From the NCBI GenBank assembly GCA_023436605.1, contig JAEZIQ010000168.1, positions 1 through 20,523 on the forward strand: DNA of 20,523 bases. The letters are read 5' to 3'. This DNA comes from Actinomycetes bacterium. GTDB taxonomy: Bacteria; Actinomycetota; Thermoleophilia; Solirubrobacterales; 70-9. A model generated the notes under the pieces. It did not search any database, was not told the origin of the DNA, and saw only the letters and a program-made list of their open reading frames with translations. Shown here in pieces: positions 7,847 through 15,304 of this stretch; position 1 is the first letter of the stretch; each line of letters starts with the position of its first letter. Both the position numbers and the translations under genes were made by a program.

Positions 7847-8434
7847 ATGGCAAGACGTTTGGACCGGGAGATAGAGGCGTGGAGCCAGCGATCCAAGCGG
7901 GCTCAGTTCTCGCTGCTCTGGGAAGAGGTCGAACTCGACGAAGTGAAGGTCGTCTCCTACTGGGAAGCGACCGAGTGGGCTTCGACCTATGTGATTTCCG
8001 CCTCCGAGCCGCGGCGGGCCCTGCCCGGCAGGTGGTGGGCCCTCTGCTTCCTCGAACCCGGTAGCCCGGAGCCGGCCGAGTTCCTGCGCTCCGATGACAG
8101 CGAGGGCAAGGGGAGACCGGTCCCCTTCGGTGACGCGAAGGAAATCCGGCGACTGCTGGAGTTGCCCGGGGTCGAAGAACGGGTTGAGCTCTGCGACCTC
8201 CTGATCGCCCTCGGCAGTCGCCGTGACGAGATGGACATCCCAGCCTTCCTTGGCTTCTCCGGGCACGAGGACCGGGTAGTCCGCTACGTCATCCTCGGCC
8301 TCCTCTCCTGGCAGCCATCGGTCAGTAACGACCTGATCGGCCACCGCTTCGGCGACGACCCCGACTCCCGGATCGCCGACCTGGCCACCCGGTTCGCGAC
8401 CGGACGGACGCCGCGCAAGACCCGGGTCGGCTGA
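7847..8434 (+). CDS. Hypothetical protein, Trp-rich N-terminal half and possible HEAT-like C-terminal half
   Basis: A 195-aa soluble protein that I do not recognise. Strong G/C third-position bias in this frame argues that it is real and that the overlapping minus-strand frame is not. The N-terminal half is rich in Trp and acidic residues. Residues about 115-190 form alternating short helices, and the part RVVRYVILGLLSW followed by DDPDSRIADLATRF resembles HEAT or PBS-type helical repeats (compare DPDxxVRxxA). The ATG at 7847 has GGGA about 6 nt upstream. It is transcribed away from the beta-lactamase-fold gene across a 55-bp gap and ends 3 bp from the convergent P450 gene. No signal peptide or membrane segment is present. 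Confidence 0.65.
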   Translation: MARRLDREIEAWSQRSKRAQFSLLWEEVELDEVKVVSYWEATEWASTYVISASEPRRALPGRWWALCFLEPGSPEPAEFLRSDDSEGKGRPVPFGDAKEIRRLLELPGVEERVELCDLLIALGSRRDEMDIPAFLGFSGHEDRVVRYVILGLLSWQPSVSNDLIGHRFGDDPDSRIADLATRFATGRTPRKTRVG

Positions 8435-8446
8435 CCGCTAACGGGT
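8420..8446. terminator. Bulged hairpin at the convergent junction with the P450 gene
   Basis: ACCCG (8420-8424) and GGTC (8425-8428) pair with GACC (8433-8436) and CGGGT (8442-8446). This gives nine base pairs around a GGCT loop with a 5-nt bulge. The structure spans both stop codons of the convergent genes and could terminate transcription from both sides. The bulge and the absence of T-tracts keep this tentative. Confidence 0.35.
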
Positions 8447-9754
8447 GGTGAGGATGGTCTCCGCGCCCCGGGCCGGGGTCGCGGTGATCGCCCGGCGACG
8501 GGTCGGTTCCGGCCGCTTGCTTCGGGTCGCGATTTCCGTGGTTCGAAGCAGCTCGCGCAGCACGATCGCCATTTCCAGCTGGGCGAAACTCGCCCCGACG
8601 CAGCGTCGTCTGCCGCCGCCGAAGGGAATCCAGGAGTAGGTGCCGGGATCGGTGTCGAGGAAACGTTCCGGCTTGAAGGCGTAGGGGTCCGGGTAGATGT
8701 CCGGATCGTGCTGGACCAGCCAGGCGCTGGCCAGCATGTGGACCCGGGGCCTGTACTCGATCCCGCCGATCTCGATCGGTTTCTTTACCGTCCGCGGGGC
8801 GGCGTTCAGCAGCACCGGCCGGAGCCTGAGACTTTCGCGGATCACTGCGGTCAGGTACGGGTCGCCATCTCCCTCGTCGACCGCTTCGACCAGGTTCCGC
8901 AGGACCCGGGGTTCCCTGGTCAGCCGTTCGAGCGTGAAAGCGAGCTGGGTCGCTGTCGTCTCGTGACCGGCGACCAGCAGAGTGAGGAGCTCGTCGTGGA
9001 TTTCGACGTCAGACATCGGGGTTCCGTCTTCGCGGCTGGCTCCGATCAGCGAGTTGATTATCTCGCTGCCACCTTCGTCGCCCCGTTCACGCCGCTCCCG
9101 GATCTCGGCGTAGATCAACGCGTCGGTACGGGCCCGGATCCCGAGGAACCTTGCCCAAGGTCCCCTGCCAAATGGTGCGCGGCGGGCTGGAGGGATCAGG
9201 CTGAGCGGGTTCGCTCCAAAATCGAGCATCTCGGTCAGGGCCTGGCGGAGCGGCCCGAGCCGCTCGCTGCTGCGGACCCCGAACACGGCGGCGAGAATGA
9301 CTTCGAGGGTGAGGCTCTGCATGCGGGGATGGATCGGAGCCGACTCGCCCTTCGGCCAGGAGTGGATCTGTTCCCGGGTCACCTCGACCATCATCGGCTC
9401 GAGGCCCCTCATTCGCTCGCCGTGGAAGGCCGGGAGGACCAGTTTGCGCTGGGTCATGTGGGGGCCTTCGTCGAGCAGGAGGATCGAGTTCGGCCCGACG
9501 ATCGGTTCGAGGATCCTGGTCCCTTCGCCGGGGTGAAGGACGTCGGGCGGGGCGGTGAAGACCTGCTTGATCTCCGCCGGATCCGAGATCACGACGAAGG
9601 GGTCCTGCGCCGCCAGGCGAATCGTGAACCGCTTGCCGTATCGGCGCCGGGACTGGTCGAGGAAGCCGGTCGGCCGGGACCACCAGCCGAGGGTCTGCAT
9701 CGGCCTCGGCATCCGCGGTCCAGGTGGAAGCTGTTGTTTCCCGTTCAGACCCAT
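8438..9754 (-). CDS. Cytochrome P450
   Basis: A 438-aa haem-thiolate monooxygenase with all family signatures: proline-rich start (LPPGPRMPRP), I-helix oxygen-activation motif AGHETT (about 262-267), K-helix ExxR as ESLR (about 305-308), the PERF motif, and the haem-binding loop FGGGRRRCVG with the axial Cys at 385. No membrane anchor is present, so it should be cytosolic and need an external ferredoxin/reductase pair, which is not encoded in this window. The overall pattern recalls mycobacterial CYP135/CYP138-like enzymes, but the substrate cannot be told from sequence. The ATG at 9754 overlaps the TGA of the upstream sedolisin gene by one base (TGATG); a GTG at 9757 is an alternative. Genetic coupling to an exported protease is unexpected. 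Confidence 0.95.
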   Translation of the reverse strand: MGLNGKQQLPPGPRMPRPMQTLGWWSRPTGFLDQSRRRYGKRFTIRLAAQDPFVVISDPAEIKQVFTAPPDVLHPGEGTRILEPIVGPNSILLLDEGPHMTQRKLVLPAFHGERMRGLEPMMVEVTREQIHSWPKGESAPIHPRMQSLTLEVILAAVFGVRSSERLGPLRQALTEMLDFGANPLSLIPPARRAPFGRGPWARFLGIRARTDALIYAEIRERRERGDEGGSEIINSLIGASREDGTPMSDVEIHDELLTLLVAGHETTATQLAFTLERLTREPRVLRNLVEAVDEGDGDPYLTAVIRESLRLRPVLLNAAPRTVKKPIEIGGIEYRPRVHMLASAWLVQHDPDIYPDPYAFKPERFLDTDPGTYSWIPFGGGRRRCVGASFAQLEMAIVLRELLRTTEIATRSKRPEPTRRRAITATPARGAETILTTR

Positions 9755-11454
9755 CACTCAGAAGGTAACGCGGCGATGGCGTCGGCAAAAGCGGTCGCCC
9801 GGAGCGAACCGAGTCCGGTTGCGAGGTCATAGCCGGGCTGAGCGGCGCCTCCGGCCGGCGACTTGCCGATCGCCGAGTTCGGCTTCCTCGAGGCGGTGCC
9901 CTTGGTCACGTCGTAGAAGATCGAGTGGTAATCCGGCCTTCGGGCCAGCGAGTAGAGCAGCGGGGTGATCGAACCGAGCGGTGGTCGTCCGGCTTCCTTT
10001 TCCTGCTGGAGGGCGAGCGCGATCATGGCCGCGCTAAGCGGGGTGGCCGCGCTGGTCCCCCCGCCGCCACCCCAGCCGCCGCTGCTCTGCTGGTAAACGG
10101 CGATCCCGGGCTTGAAGGAGGCCATCGCGCCGATGTCGGGGACCAGCCGCATCGGGCGGCCCTTCTGAAGGGCCGGAGTGATCCCGGGCCCGGTTTGAAA
10201 GGCGGGCCTGGGCCAGAAGCGGCTGGGTCCGCCGCCGCTGCCGACCCCTTCGTTCTTGTCTGTGGCGAAGGTCCCCCAGACCGACTGGGAGTCGATCTGG
10301 TTGCTCGCGGCCAGATCCAGGTAGGTGCCGCCGACCGCGGTTACGAATCTGGAGGAGGCCGGAAAGCTGGTGCCCGGCGTCGGCGTCTCGCATCCCTGGA
10401 AACCCTGGTCACCGGAAGCGCTGAGCGCCGTGATCCCGAGCGCAGCGGCCTCGGCCAGCAGCCGGTTGCTCAGGTACTTCTCGGCCTTGGTGAACCGGTA
10501 CTCGCAGAGCCCGTCACTGACCGAGAGGATGTCGGGGAGCCGGCCGTCCTGGCGGGCCGGGTCGAGCGAGCCCAACATGAAGAGGATGAACGAGTTGCTG
10601 AACCCCTGGTCGAGCGGGACGAAAATCGGTGTGATCCGGTCAAGCTTCGGGGCGATCGTCGCCAGCGCTTCGACGTCGAGCACTGTCTCATCGGGATCGT
10701 TCTGGGTGTCGACCACGCCGCCCGGCATCGAGAACTGGGTCACTCTCGGGGCCGGCTGGTTGAAGCACTTGGCCCAGGTGCTGAAGTCTCTGGTCCCGAC
10801 TACCATCGAACTCAGGGTGTTGATCCTGATTCCCGATCCGTCCAGTCCCCGGCTGTAGAGCTCGTCGACCTCGTAGGCAGTCCGGGTCTGGTTGGGGGTC
10901 AGGACGTTCGTCTTCAGCACCTCCGCGCATCCCTGCGGTGTTCCCTTCAGCGCGGTCGACGACTTCGGCGGAGTGGGGGCGGGTCCCTGCGGAAAGATCT
11001 CACCGACCGAGACCTGTTTGATCGCCCACTTGAAGCCTGGCGGCCGACAGGGCTTGCCGGGGATCTTCGGGCCGGCGCAAAAGAGGCGCTTCGCGGCGGC
11101 CGGTGTCATCACGGCCAGAGCCACGGTTCGGCTCGGGTTGAGGGTGACCCGCCGCACGCCCTGCGTCTTCTTCAGTGAAAGCACTTTCTGCAGGACCTTC
11201 GGGGCGGCTCCGAACTGTTGCCGGAACTCGGCCTGGGTGAAGAACCTGCGGTACTGGCTGCCACCAGGGAAGGAGATCCTCTGGGCGGCGGCGAGGGCGT
11301 TGCCGCGCCCGGGCATTCCCATCACCACGACCCGGAGCACCTGGTGCTTCGTGGCCGATGCCCCGGCTTCCGGTTCTACATGGGCGGTGGCGCTGGCCAC
11401 AGACCCGGCGAGCACCACGACGACGAGCCCCCAAGCAAGCCCTGAACGTTTCAT
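9754..11454 (-). CDS. Exported sedolisin (S53) serine-carboxyl peptidase with pro-domain
   Basis: A 566-aa pre-pro-peptidase of family S53 (sedolisin/kumamolisin), typically active at acidic pH. A signal peptide (about 1-24) is followed by a pro-domain (about 35-160) and a catalytic domain. Using the ATG at 11454, the catalytic residues are Glu256 and Asp260 (ETVLD, the canonical four-residue spacing), Asp349 in SASGD and Ser468 in GGTSAATP. The C-terminal part has FYDVTKG and GYDLATGLGS, which form the calcium site in the family. All key residues are therefore present. An upstream in-frame ATG at 11499 would add 15 polar residues before the signal peptide; neither start has a clear ribosome binding site. 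The TGA overlaps the start of the P450 gene by one base. Confidence 0.92.
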   Translation of the reverse strand: MKRSGLAWGLVVVVLAGSVASATAHVEPEAGASATKHQVLRVVVMGMPGRGNALAAAQRISFPGGSQYRRFFTQAEFRQQFGAAPKVLQKVLSLKKTQGVRRVTLNPSRTVALAVMTPAAAKRLFCAGPKIPGKPCRPPGFKWAIKQVSVGEIFPQGPAPTPPKSSTALKGTPQGCAEVLKTNVLTPNQTRTAYEVDELYSRGLDGSGIRINTLSSMVVGTRDFSTWAKCFNQPAPRVTQFSMPGGVVDTQNDPDETVLDVEALATIAPKLDRITPIFVPLDQGFSNSFILFMLGSLDPARQDGRLPDILSVSDGLCEYRFTKAEKYLSNRLLAEAAALGITALSASGDQGFQGCETPTPGTSFPASSRFVTAVGGTYLDLAASNQIDSQSVWGTFATDKNEGVGSGGGPSRFWPRPAFQTGPGITPALQKGRPMRLVPDIGAMASFKPGIAVYQQSSGGWGGGGGTSAATPLSAAMIALALQQEKEAGRPPLGSITPLLYSLARRPDYHSIFYDVTKGTASRKPNSAIGKSPAGGAAQPGYDLATGLGSLRATAFADAIAALPSE

Positions 11455-11477
11455 CGAAGGACATTCTCGCAGGTGCC

Positions 11478-11495
11478 AGTTCAGACGATTGAACT
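11478..11495. promoter_or_regulatory. Inverted repeat in the sedolisin/lipoprotein divergent region
   Basis: AGTTCA (11478-11483) and TGAACT (11490-11495) form a perfect 6-bp inverted repeat with a 6-nt spacer, between the divergent sedolisin and lipoprotein genes. The spacing suits a dimeric repressor. It lies 24 nt upstream of the preferred sedolisin ATG, although it would be coding if the ATG at 11499 were used. No regulator gene is nearby. Confidence 0.3.
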
Positions 11496-11546
11496 TCATG
11501 ACGGACGTTGCTTAGGAGACGGTCCATCGGGGCATGAAAGGTCTAA

Positions 11547-11915
11547 ATGAAGAGAACAGTTCAGGCACTTCTGTTCGCATCGCTTCTGCTGGCGGGGTGC
11601 GCCAACAGTCCGGCAGGTTCAGATCCCGTAGAACGCAGCACGGCAAGGAGCCTGACTGCGACCGAGATTTCGAAGGTGAACGAGAACCTCACCGGAATCT
11701 GCAAGGCGATCGTCCACTACGGGCTCGATCCTGACCGGCAGATCCGCCGGCATGTGGCCAGCCAGGTCGAACCGCTGGTTCGGGCCGTCAGCGCTGGTTC
11801 CCGGGAAGGTCCGACAATCCAGCGACGCGTGCGGTCGACGATCCGGAAACTGGTCGCCCGGTATCGGCAGTGCGAGCCGACGATGCTCGCCCAAATCAAG
11901 GGCGGGCTCGGTTGA
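11547..11915 (+). CDS. Small predicted lipoprotein
   Basis: A 122-aa protein with a type II signal peptide: basic n-region, hydrophobic core and lipobox LLAGC with the lipidated Cys at 18. The mature part (about 105 aa) is mostly alpha-helical in appearance, Arg-rich and has two further Cys (in GICKAIV and YRQCEP) that could form a disulfide outside the membrane. I do not recognise the family. The ATG has GAAAGG 5 nt upstream. It is divergent from the sedolisin gene, 92 bp away, and may share regulation with it. Probable location is the outer face of the cytoplasmic membrane. Confidence 0.75.
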   Translation: MKRTVQALLFASLLLAGCANSPAGSDPVERSTARSLTATEISKVNENLTGICKAIVHYGLDPDRQIRRHVASQVEPLVRAVSAGSREGPTIQRRVRSTIRKLVARYRQCEPTMLAQIKGGLG

Positions 11916-12041
11916 GGTGTCACCCGTCTGAAGATTGACCTCGATCCGCTTGCGATGCGGTGTAGGTTTCGGCCGTGTCTTCGACGTCACCTACGTTCAG
12001 GGTTTCCCTCGCCGTAGCGCTGCTTGGAGCCACTCGCTCTC

Positions 12042-12215
12042 ATGACCCTGATCGCACTTCTGCTGCCGATCGTCGTGATTCCGATCGTCGGCGACTCGAT
12101 CGCCAGCGACTCCGGCGATGTCGCCTTCGGCGCTCTCGCGATCTTCCTGCTGATCGCCACCGTTGCCAACCTTCGACGTTCGGGCATTCCCCTTAGCGAC
12201 GGTCCCAAAGACTGA
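12042..12215 (+). CDS. Very small two-helix membrane protein
   Basis: A 57-aa frame with two hydrophobic segments: LIALLLPIVVIPIVG (about 3-17) and DVAFGALAIFLLIATVA (about 26-42), joined by an Asp/Ser-rich loop and ending in a short charged tail. The codon pattern fits a real gene better than the overlapping plus-strand frame at 11975, which is Arg/Asp-rich. A TTG at 12024 would add six residues. GGAG lies 12 nt before the ATG, farther than ideal. It sits between the lipoprotein gene and the acyl-CoA dehydrogenase on the same strand. Function unknown. Confidence 0.5.
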   Translation: MTLIALLLPIVVIPIVGDSIASDSGDVAFGALAIFLLIATVANLRRSGIPLSDGPKD

Positions 12216-12232
12216 ATGGAACAGATTCGTCA

Positions 12233-12238
12233 TATGCT
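12233..12238 (+). promoter_or_regulatory. Candidate -10 element for a leaderless acyl-CoA dehydrogenase mRNA
   Basis: TATGCT fits the actinobacterial TANNNT -10 pattern and ends 6 nt before the ATG at 12245, so the transcript could begin at that ATG. No good -35 is present; CTGAAT at 12212 is a poor match with a short spacer. The alternative ATG at 12257 instead has GGAAGAG just upstream. Confidence 0.3.
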
Positions 12239-12244
12239 CCACAC

Positions 12245-14041
12245 ATGGAAGAGAACATGAGCCTCGAAACTTCAGCCCCTTCAATCGAGCCGGGTACCCC
12301 CGGTGACGGACTCATCTTCAACCCGAAGACCTGGTCGGCGCCCCACCTCGAGGAGGCCGACGAAAATCGAATCAAGGCGATGATCGAGTGGTTCGAGGAG
12401 CGGGGGCTGAAGCAGCTCAAGGACGATGACCGCGAAAACCGCTGGTACTCCGACTTCCTCGAAAAGCAGGCCGAGCTCGGCATCTTCAAGACCTTCCTCA
12501 CTCCCGAGCGGGACGCCGGGGGCGATCCCGAAAGAAGGTGGGACACGACCCGGATCTGCGAGTTCAACGAACTGCTCGGCTTCTACGGGCTGCCCTACTG
12601 GTACACCTGGCAGGTGTCCATCCTCGGCCTCGGTCCGATCTTCCAGTCCGAAAACGAAGCGGCCCGCAGCAAGGCCGCCGATGAGCTGGCGAAGGGGTCG
12701 ATCTTCGCTTTCGGCCTCTCCGAGCGGGCTCACGGAGCTGACATCTACTCGACCGACATGGTGCTCAAGCCGGCTGGTGACGACGGAGCGGGAGAGACCT
12801 ACACCGCGACCGGCGGCAAGTACTACATCGGCAACGGCAACGAGGCGGCGATGGTCTCGGTCTTCGGCCGGGTCGACGGGATCGAAGGCCCGGACGGATA
12901 CGCCTTCTTCTCGGCCAGCTCGAGCCACTCGAACTACGAGCTGGTCCGCAACGTGGTCAACTCGCAGAGCTACGTCTCGCAGTTCAACCTCAACGCCTAC
13001 CCGGTCGAGTCGGCCGACCTGCTCCACCAGGGCCCGGGCGCCTTCGACGCGGCCCTGAACACGGTCAACATCGGCAAGTTCAACCTCGGCTTCGCCTCGC
13101 TCGGGATCTGCGAGCACGCTTTCTGGGAGGCGATCACCCATGCCGACAGCCGGGTCCTCTACGGCATGAAGGTCACTGACTTCCCCCAGGTGAAGCAGGC
13201 CTTCACCGACGCCTTCGCCCGCACCGTCGCGATGAAGCTCTTCGCCTGGCGCTCGGTCGATTACTTCCGCAGTGCCTCGCCCGAGGACCGGCGCTACCTG
13301 CTGTTCAACCCGCTGACCAAGATGAAGGTGACCACCGAGGGCGAAAAGGTCATCGATCTGCTCTGGGATGTGATCGCCGCCAAGGGGTTCGAACGCGACA
13401 TGTGGTTCGAGATGGCGGCCCGCGACATCCGCGCCCTGCCGAAGCTGGAGGGCACCGTCCACGTGAACATGGCCCTGGTCCTCAAGTTCATGGCCTCCTA
13501 TCTCTTCAACCCCGACCCGGACCTGGCCGCGCCCGAGCGCCGGCAGGACCCCGGCGACGACGAGTTCCTCTTCCGTCAGGGTCCAGCCCGGGGCCTCGGG
13601 AAGATCCGCTTCAGCCCCTGGCAGGAGTCCTACGAACCGTTCGCCTCGGTGCCGAACGTGGCGAAGTTCGTCGAACTGGCCGAGTCGTTCAAGACCTTCC
13701 TGGTCGAGGCCGGCCCGGATGAAGCGCAGCAGCAGGATCTCGACTTCCTGCTCACCCTCGGTGAACTCTTCACCCTGATTCCCTACGGCCAGCTGATCTG
13801 CGAGCAGGCGGCTCTGATCGGCCTGCCCGAGGACACGCTCGACCAGATCTTCGACGTGATGATCCGTGACTTCTCCGGGTACGCGGCCGAGCTCCACGGC
13901 AAGACCTCATCGACCGAAGCCCAACAGGACTGGGCCCGTTCGGCGATCACCAAACCGGTAGTCGACGAGGAGCGGTTCGAGTCGGTCTGGGCCAAAACCC
14001 GGGCGCTGGCCGGTGGCTACGAGATGAACCCGGGTGCCTGA
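12245..14041 (+). CDS. Large acyl-CoA dehydrogenase family protein (FadE-like, extended C-terminus)
   Basis: A 598-aa flavoprotein of the acyl-CoA dehydrogenase superfamily, which normally introduces a trans-2 double bond into acyl-CoA using FAD and passes electrons to ETF. Visible signatures are the FAD/substrate motif FGLSERAHGAD (about 156-166), GGKYYIGNG in the middle beta-domain, and the C-terminal block RDIRALPKLEGT, where Glu402 of EGT matches the catalytic base of medium-chain enzymes. Typical enzymes have about 380-400 aa. Here about 190 extra residues follow the catalytic Glu, as in mycobacterial FadE5-like and very-long-chain enzymes, so a long or complex acyl substrate is plausible. 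Either the ATG at 12245 (possible leaderless start) or the ATG at 12257 (GGAAGAG just upstream) may be used. The TGA overlaps the SRPBCC gene by one base. Confidence 0.9.
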   Translation: MEENMSLETSAPSIEPGTPGDGLIFNPKTWSAPHLEEADENRIKAMIEWFEERGLKQLKDDDRENRWYSDFLEKQAELGIFKTFLTPERDAGGDPERRWDTTRICEFNELLGFYGLPYWYTWQVSILGLGPIFQSENEAARSKAADELAKGSIFAFGLSERAHGADIYSTDMVLKPAGDDGAGETYTATGGKYYIGNGNEAAMVSVFGRVDGIEGPDGYAFFSASSSHSNYELVRNVVNSQSYVSQFNLNAYPVESADLLHQGPGAFDAALNTVNIGKFNLGFASLGICEHAFWEAITHADSRVLYGMKVTDFPQVKQAFTDAFARTVAMKLFAWRSVDYFRSASPEDRRYLLFNPLTKMKVTTEGEKVIDLLWDVIAAKGFERDMWFEMAARDIRALPKLEGTVHVNMALVLKFMASYLFNPDPDLAAPERRQDPGDDEFLFRQGPARGLGKIRFSPWQESYEPFASVPNVAKFVELAESFKTFLVEAGPDEAQQQDLDFLLTLGELFTLIPYGQLICEQAALIGLPEDTLDQIFDVMIRDFSGYAAELHGKTSSTEAQQDWARSAITKPVVDEERFESVWAKTRALAGGYEMNPGA

Positions 14042-14466
14042 TGCAGCGCATGCGATTCGTCAAGGACTTCGACCTGCCGCAGGAGCAGGTGTTCGAATAC
14101 TTCGCCGAGCACGAGAATCTCGGCGGAGTACTCGGGGCGGAAGTGACCAGGATCAGTGACGGTGACGACGGCTCCCGCAACGGGGTCGGTTCGGCCCGCA
14201 GGTTGAACCCGCCCGGGCCGGTCCCCGCTTTCGAGGAGACGGTCGTGGTCTTCGAGCCGTCGGAGCTGATCGAGTACAAGGTGACCAGGGGCACCCCGCT
14301 CAATCACCATCACGGCCAGATCCGCTTCACCCCGACCGATTCCGGCACCCATGTCGAGTGGAAGATCGAGATCGGCACGGCTCTGCCCGGCCTCGATTTC
14401 ATCATCGCCAAGGTCCTGATCCGAAACATCGGCGGCGGGCTCGACCGTATGGCAATCCCGGTCTGA
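14041..14466 (+). CDS. SRPBCC-family protein (polyketide cyclase/START-like fold)
   Basis: A 141-aa protein with the pattern of the SRPBCC/Bet v1-like ligand-binding fold: an N-terminal beta strand (MRFVKDFDLPQEQVFEYFAE) with the typical D-x-P-x-x-x-V-F helix start, an extended central beta region (VVVFEPSELIEYKV, GTHVEWKIEIG) and a C-terminal helix (about 118-138). Such proteins bind hydrophobic ligands in a cavity, and some act as cyclases or hydratases. The ATG overlaps the TGA of the acyl-CoA dehydrogenase (TGATG), so the two are made together. A role in binding the dehydrogenase's substrate or product is inferred. It ends 12 bp from the convergent acyltransferase gene. Confidence 0.82.
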   Translation: MQRMRFVKDFDLPQEQVFEYFAEHENLGGVLGAEVTRISDGDDGSRNGVGSARRLNPPGPVPAFEETVVVFEPSELIEYKVTRGTPLNHHHGQIRFTPTDSGTHVEWKIEIGTALPGLDFIIAKVLIRNIGGGLDRMAIPV

Positions 14467-14478
14467 GCCGGATCGGGA

Positions 14479-15147
14479 CTACTTAACGCGGGGCGCCCGG
14501 GCCCGGATCTCGTCGAGCAGGCGCTGGGCGAGAACCTGGTCGTCTTCGCCGGGCCGGGGCTGACCCCCGGCGGGTTCAAAGAACTCGACCACGACCCGGG
14601 GCCGGATCGGGAAACGCTTCAGGTCGGTGCCGCCGGTCACCGCGATCAGCACCACCGGAACGCCGGGACAGGCCCGGGCCAGCCGGGAGACTCCGCGGCG
14701 GGCCCGCAGGTTGGTGCCGCGGGAGAGCGTGCCTTCGGGGAAGACACCGATCATCTCGCCGCGACCCAGAGCGTCGACCGCGCGTTCGAGGGCGGCGGTG
14801 TCGCCAGCGCCCCTTTCAATCGGGATCTGGTCGGCCTGATCGAGAATCCACGCAAGCGGTTTGAACTTCCAGAGCGAGTGCTTGGCGAGAAAGCGCAGCT
14901 GGCGCTCCTTCCACATCATCGACTCGATGATCGCCAGCGGGTCAAGCCACGAATCGTGGTTGGACACGATCAGCGCCGCTCCCTTCGCCGGCAGGTACTC
15001 AAGGCCCTTGACCTGGAGCCGGGCCCACCACCTGAGCGGCCGCAGGAGCCAGCGGACCGTCTGGTAGAGCTTCCACCCGCGCCGCTCCGACACCGCTTCG
15101 GTCACGTCCTCGGGGGTGACGAACTCCTCTGCTGTAGAGGACCTCAT
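14479..15147 (-). CDS. PlsC-type 1-acylglycerol-3-phosphate acyltransferase
   Basis: A 222-aa lysophospholipid acyltransferase-family protein. The four blocks are visible: HX4D as NHDSWLD (His64, Asp69), the block II region ending in QIPIERG (about 107-113), FPEGTLSRG (about 137-145) for glycerol-phosphate binding, and a VPVVLIAVTGG strand as block IV. A hydrophobic stretch with basic flanks (about 31-60) suggests monotopic association with the inner leaflet. The known reaction of the family is acylation of lysophosphatidic acid at sn-2 in phospholipid synthesis; paralogues acylate other lipids, so exact specificity is open. The ATG at 15147 has GGAA 6 nt upstream. It is convergent with the acyl-CoA dehydrogenase/SRPBCC pair, fitting a lipid-metabolism neighbourhood. 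Confidence 0.9.
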   Translation of the reverse strand: MRSSTAEEFVTPEDVTEAVSERRGWKLYQTVRWLLRPLRWWARLQVKGLEYLPAKGAALIVSNHDSWLDPLAIIESMMWKERQLRFLAKHSLWKFKPLAWILDQADQIPIERGAGDTAALERAVDALGRGEMIGVFPEGTLSRGTNLRARRGVSRLARACPGVPVVLIAVTGGTDLKRFPIRPRVVVEFFEPAGGQPRPGEDDQVLAQRLLDEIRARAPRVK

Positions 15148-15304
15148 TTCCTGTTTCCGGTGCCTGACGGACTCATGAACAGACGACTCTAGACCCTGCG
15201 GTTACGAAGACCCACCTGTTTGTGTAACACGCACGTTGCCTTGGCCGAAGATCAACCGGTTCTCCAGCTAATCTTCCGCCTCAATTCAGACCAGGGAGAT
15301 GAGT

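Noticed and set aside
7823..8344. Minus-strand 173-residue frame opposite the Trp-rich hypothetical gene
   Set aside because: It lacks a plausible start region, and third-position G/C bias favours the plus frame.
11975..12196. Plus-strand 73-residue frame upstream of the acyl-CoA dehydrogenase
   Set aside because: Its second half is an Arg/Asp/Ser-rich frame-shifted reading of the small two-helix membrane protein, which looks more protein-like.
12281..13897. Minus-strand 538-residue frame opposite the acyl-CoA dehydrogenase
   Set aside because: The plus-strand frame has clear FAD and EGT motifs; the minus frame is a Glu/Gly/Val-rich shadow of its codon bias.
14456..14478. TCCCG/CGGGA repeat at the SRPBCC/PlsC convergent junction
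   Set aside because: Only 5 bp of stem with a 13-nt loop; expected often by chance in GC-rich DNA.
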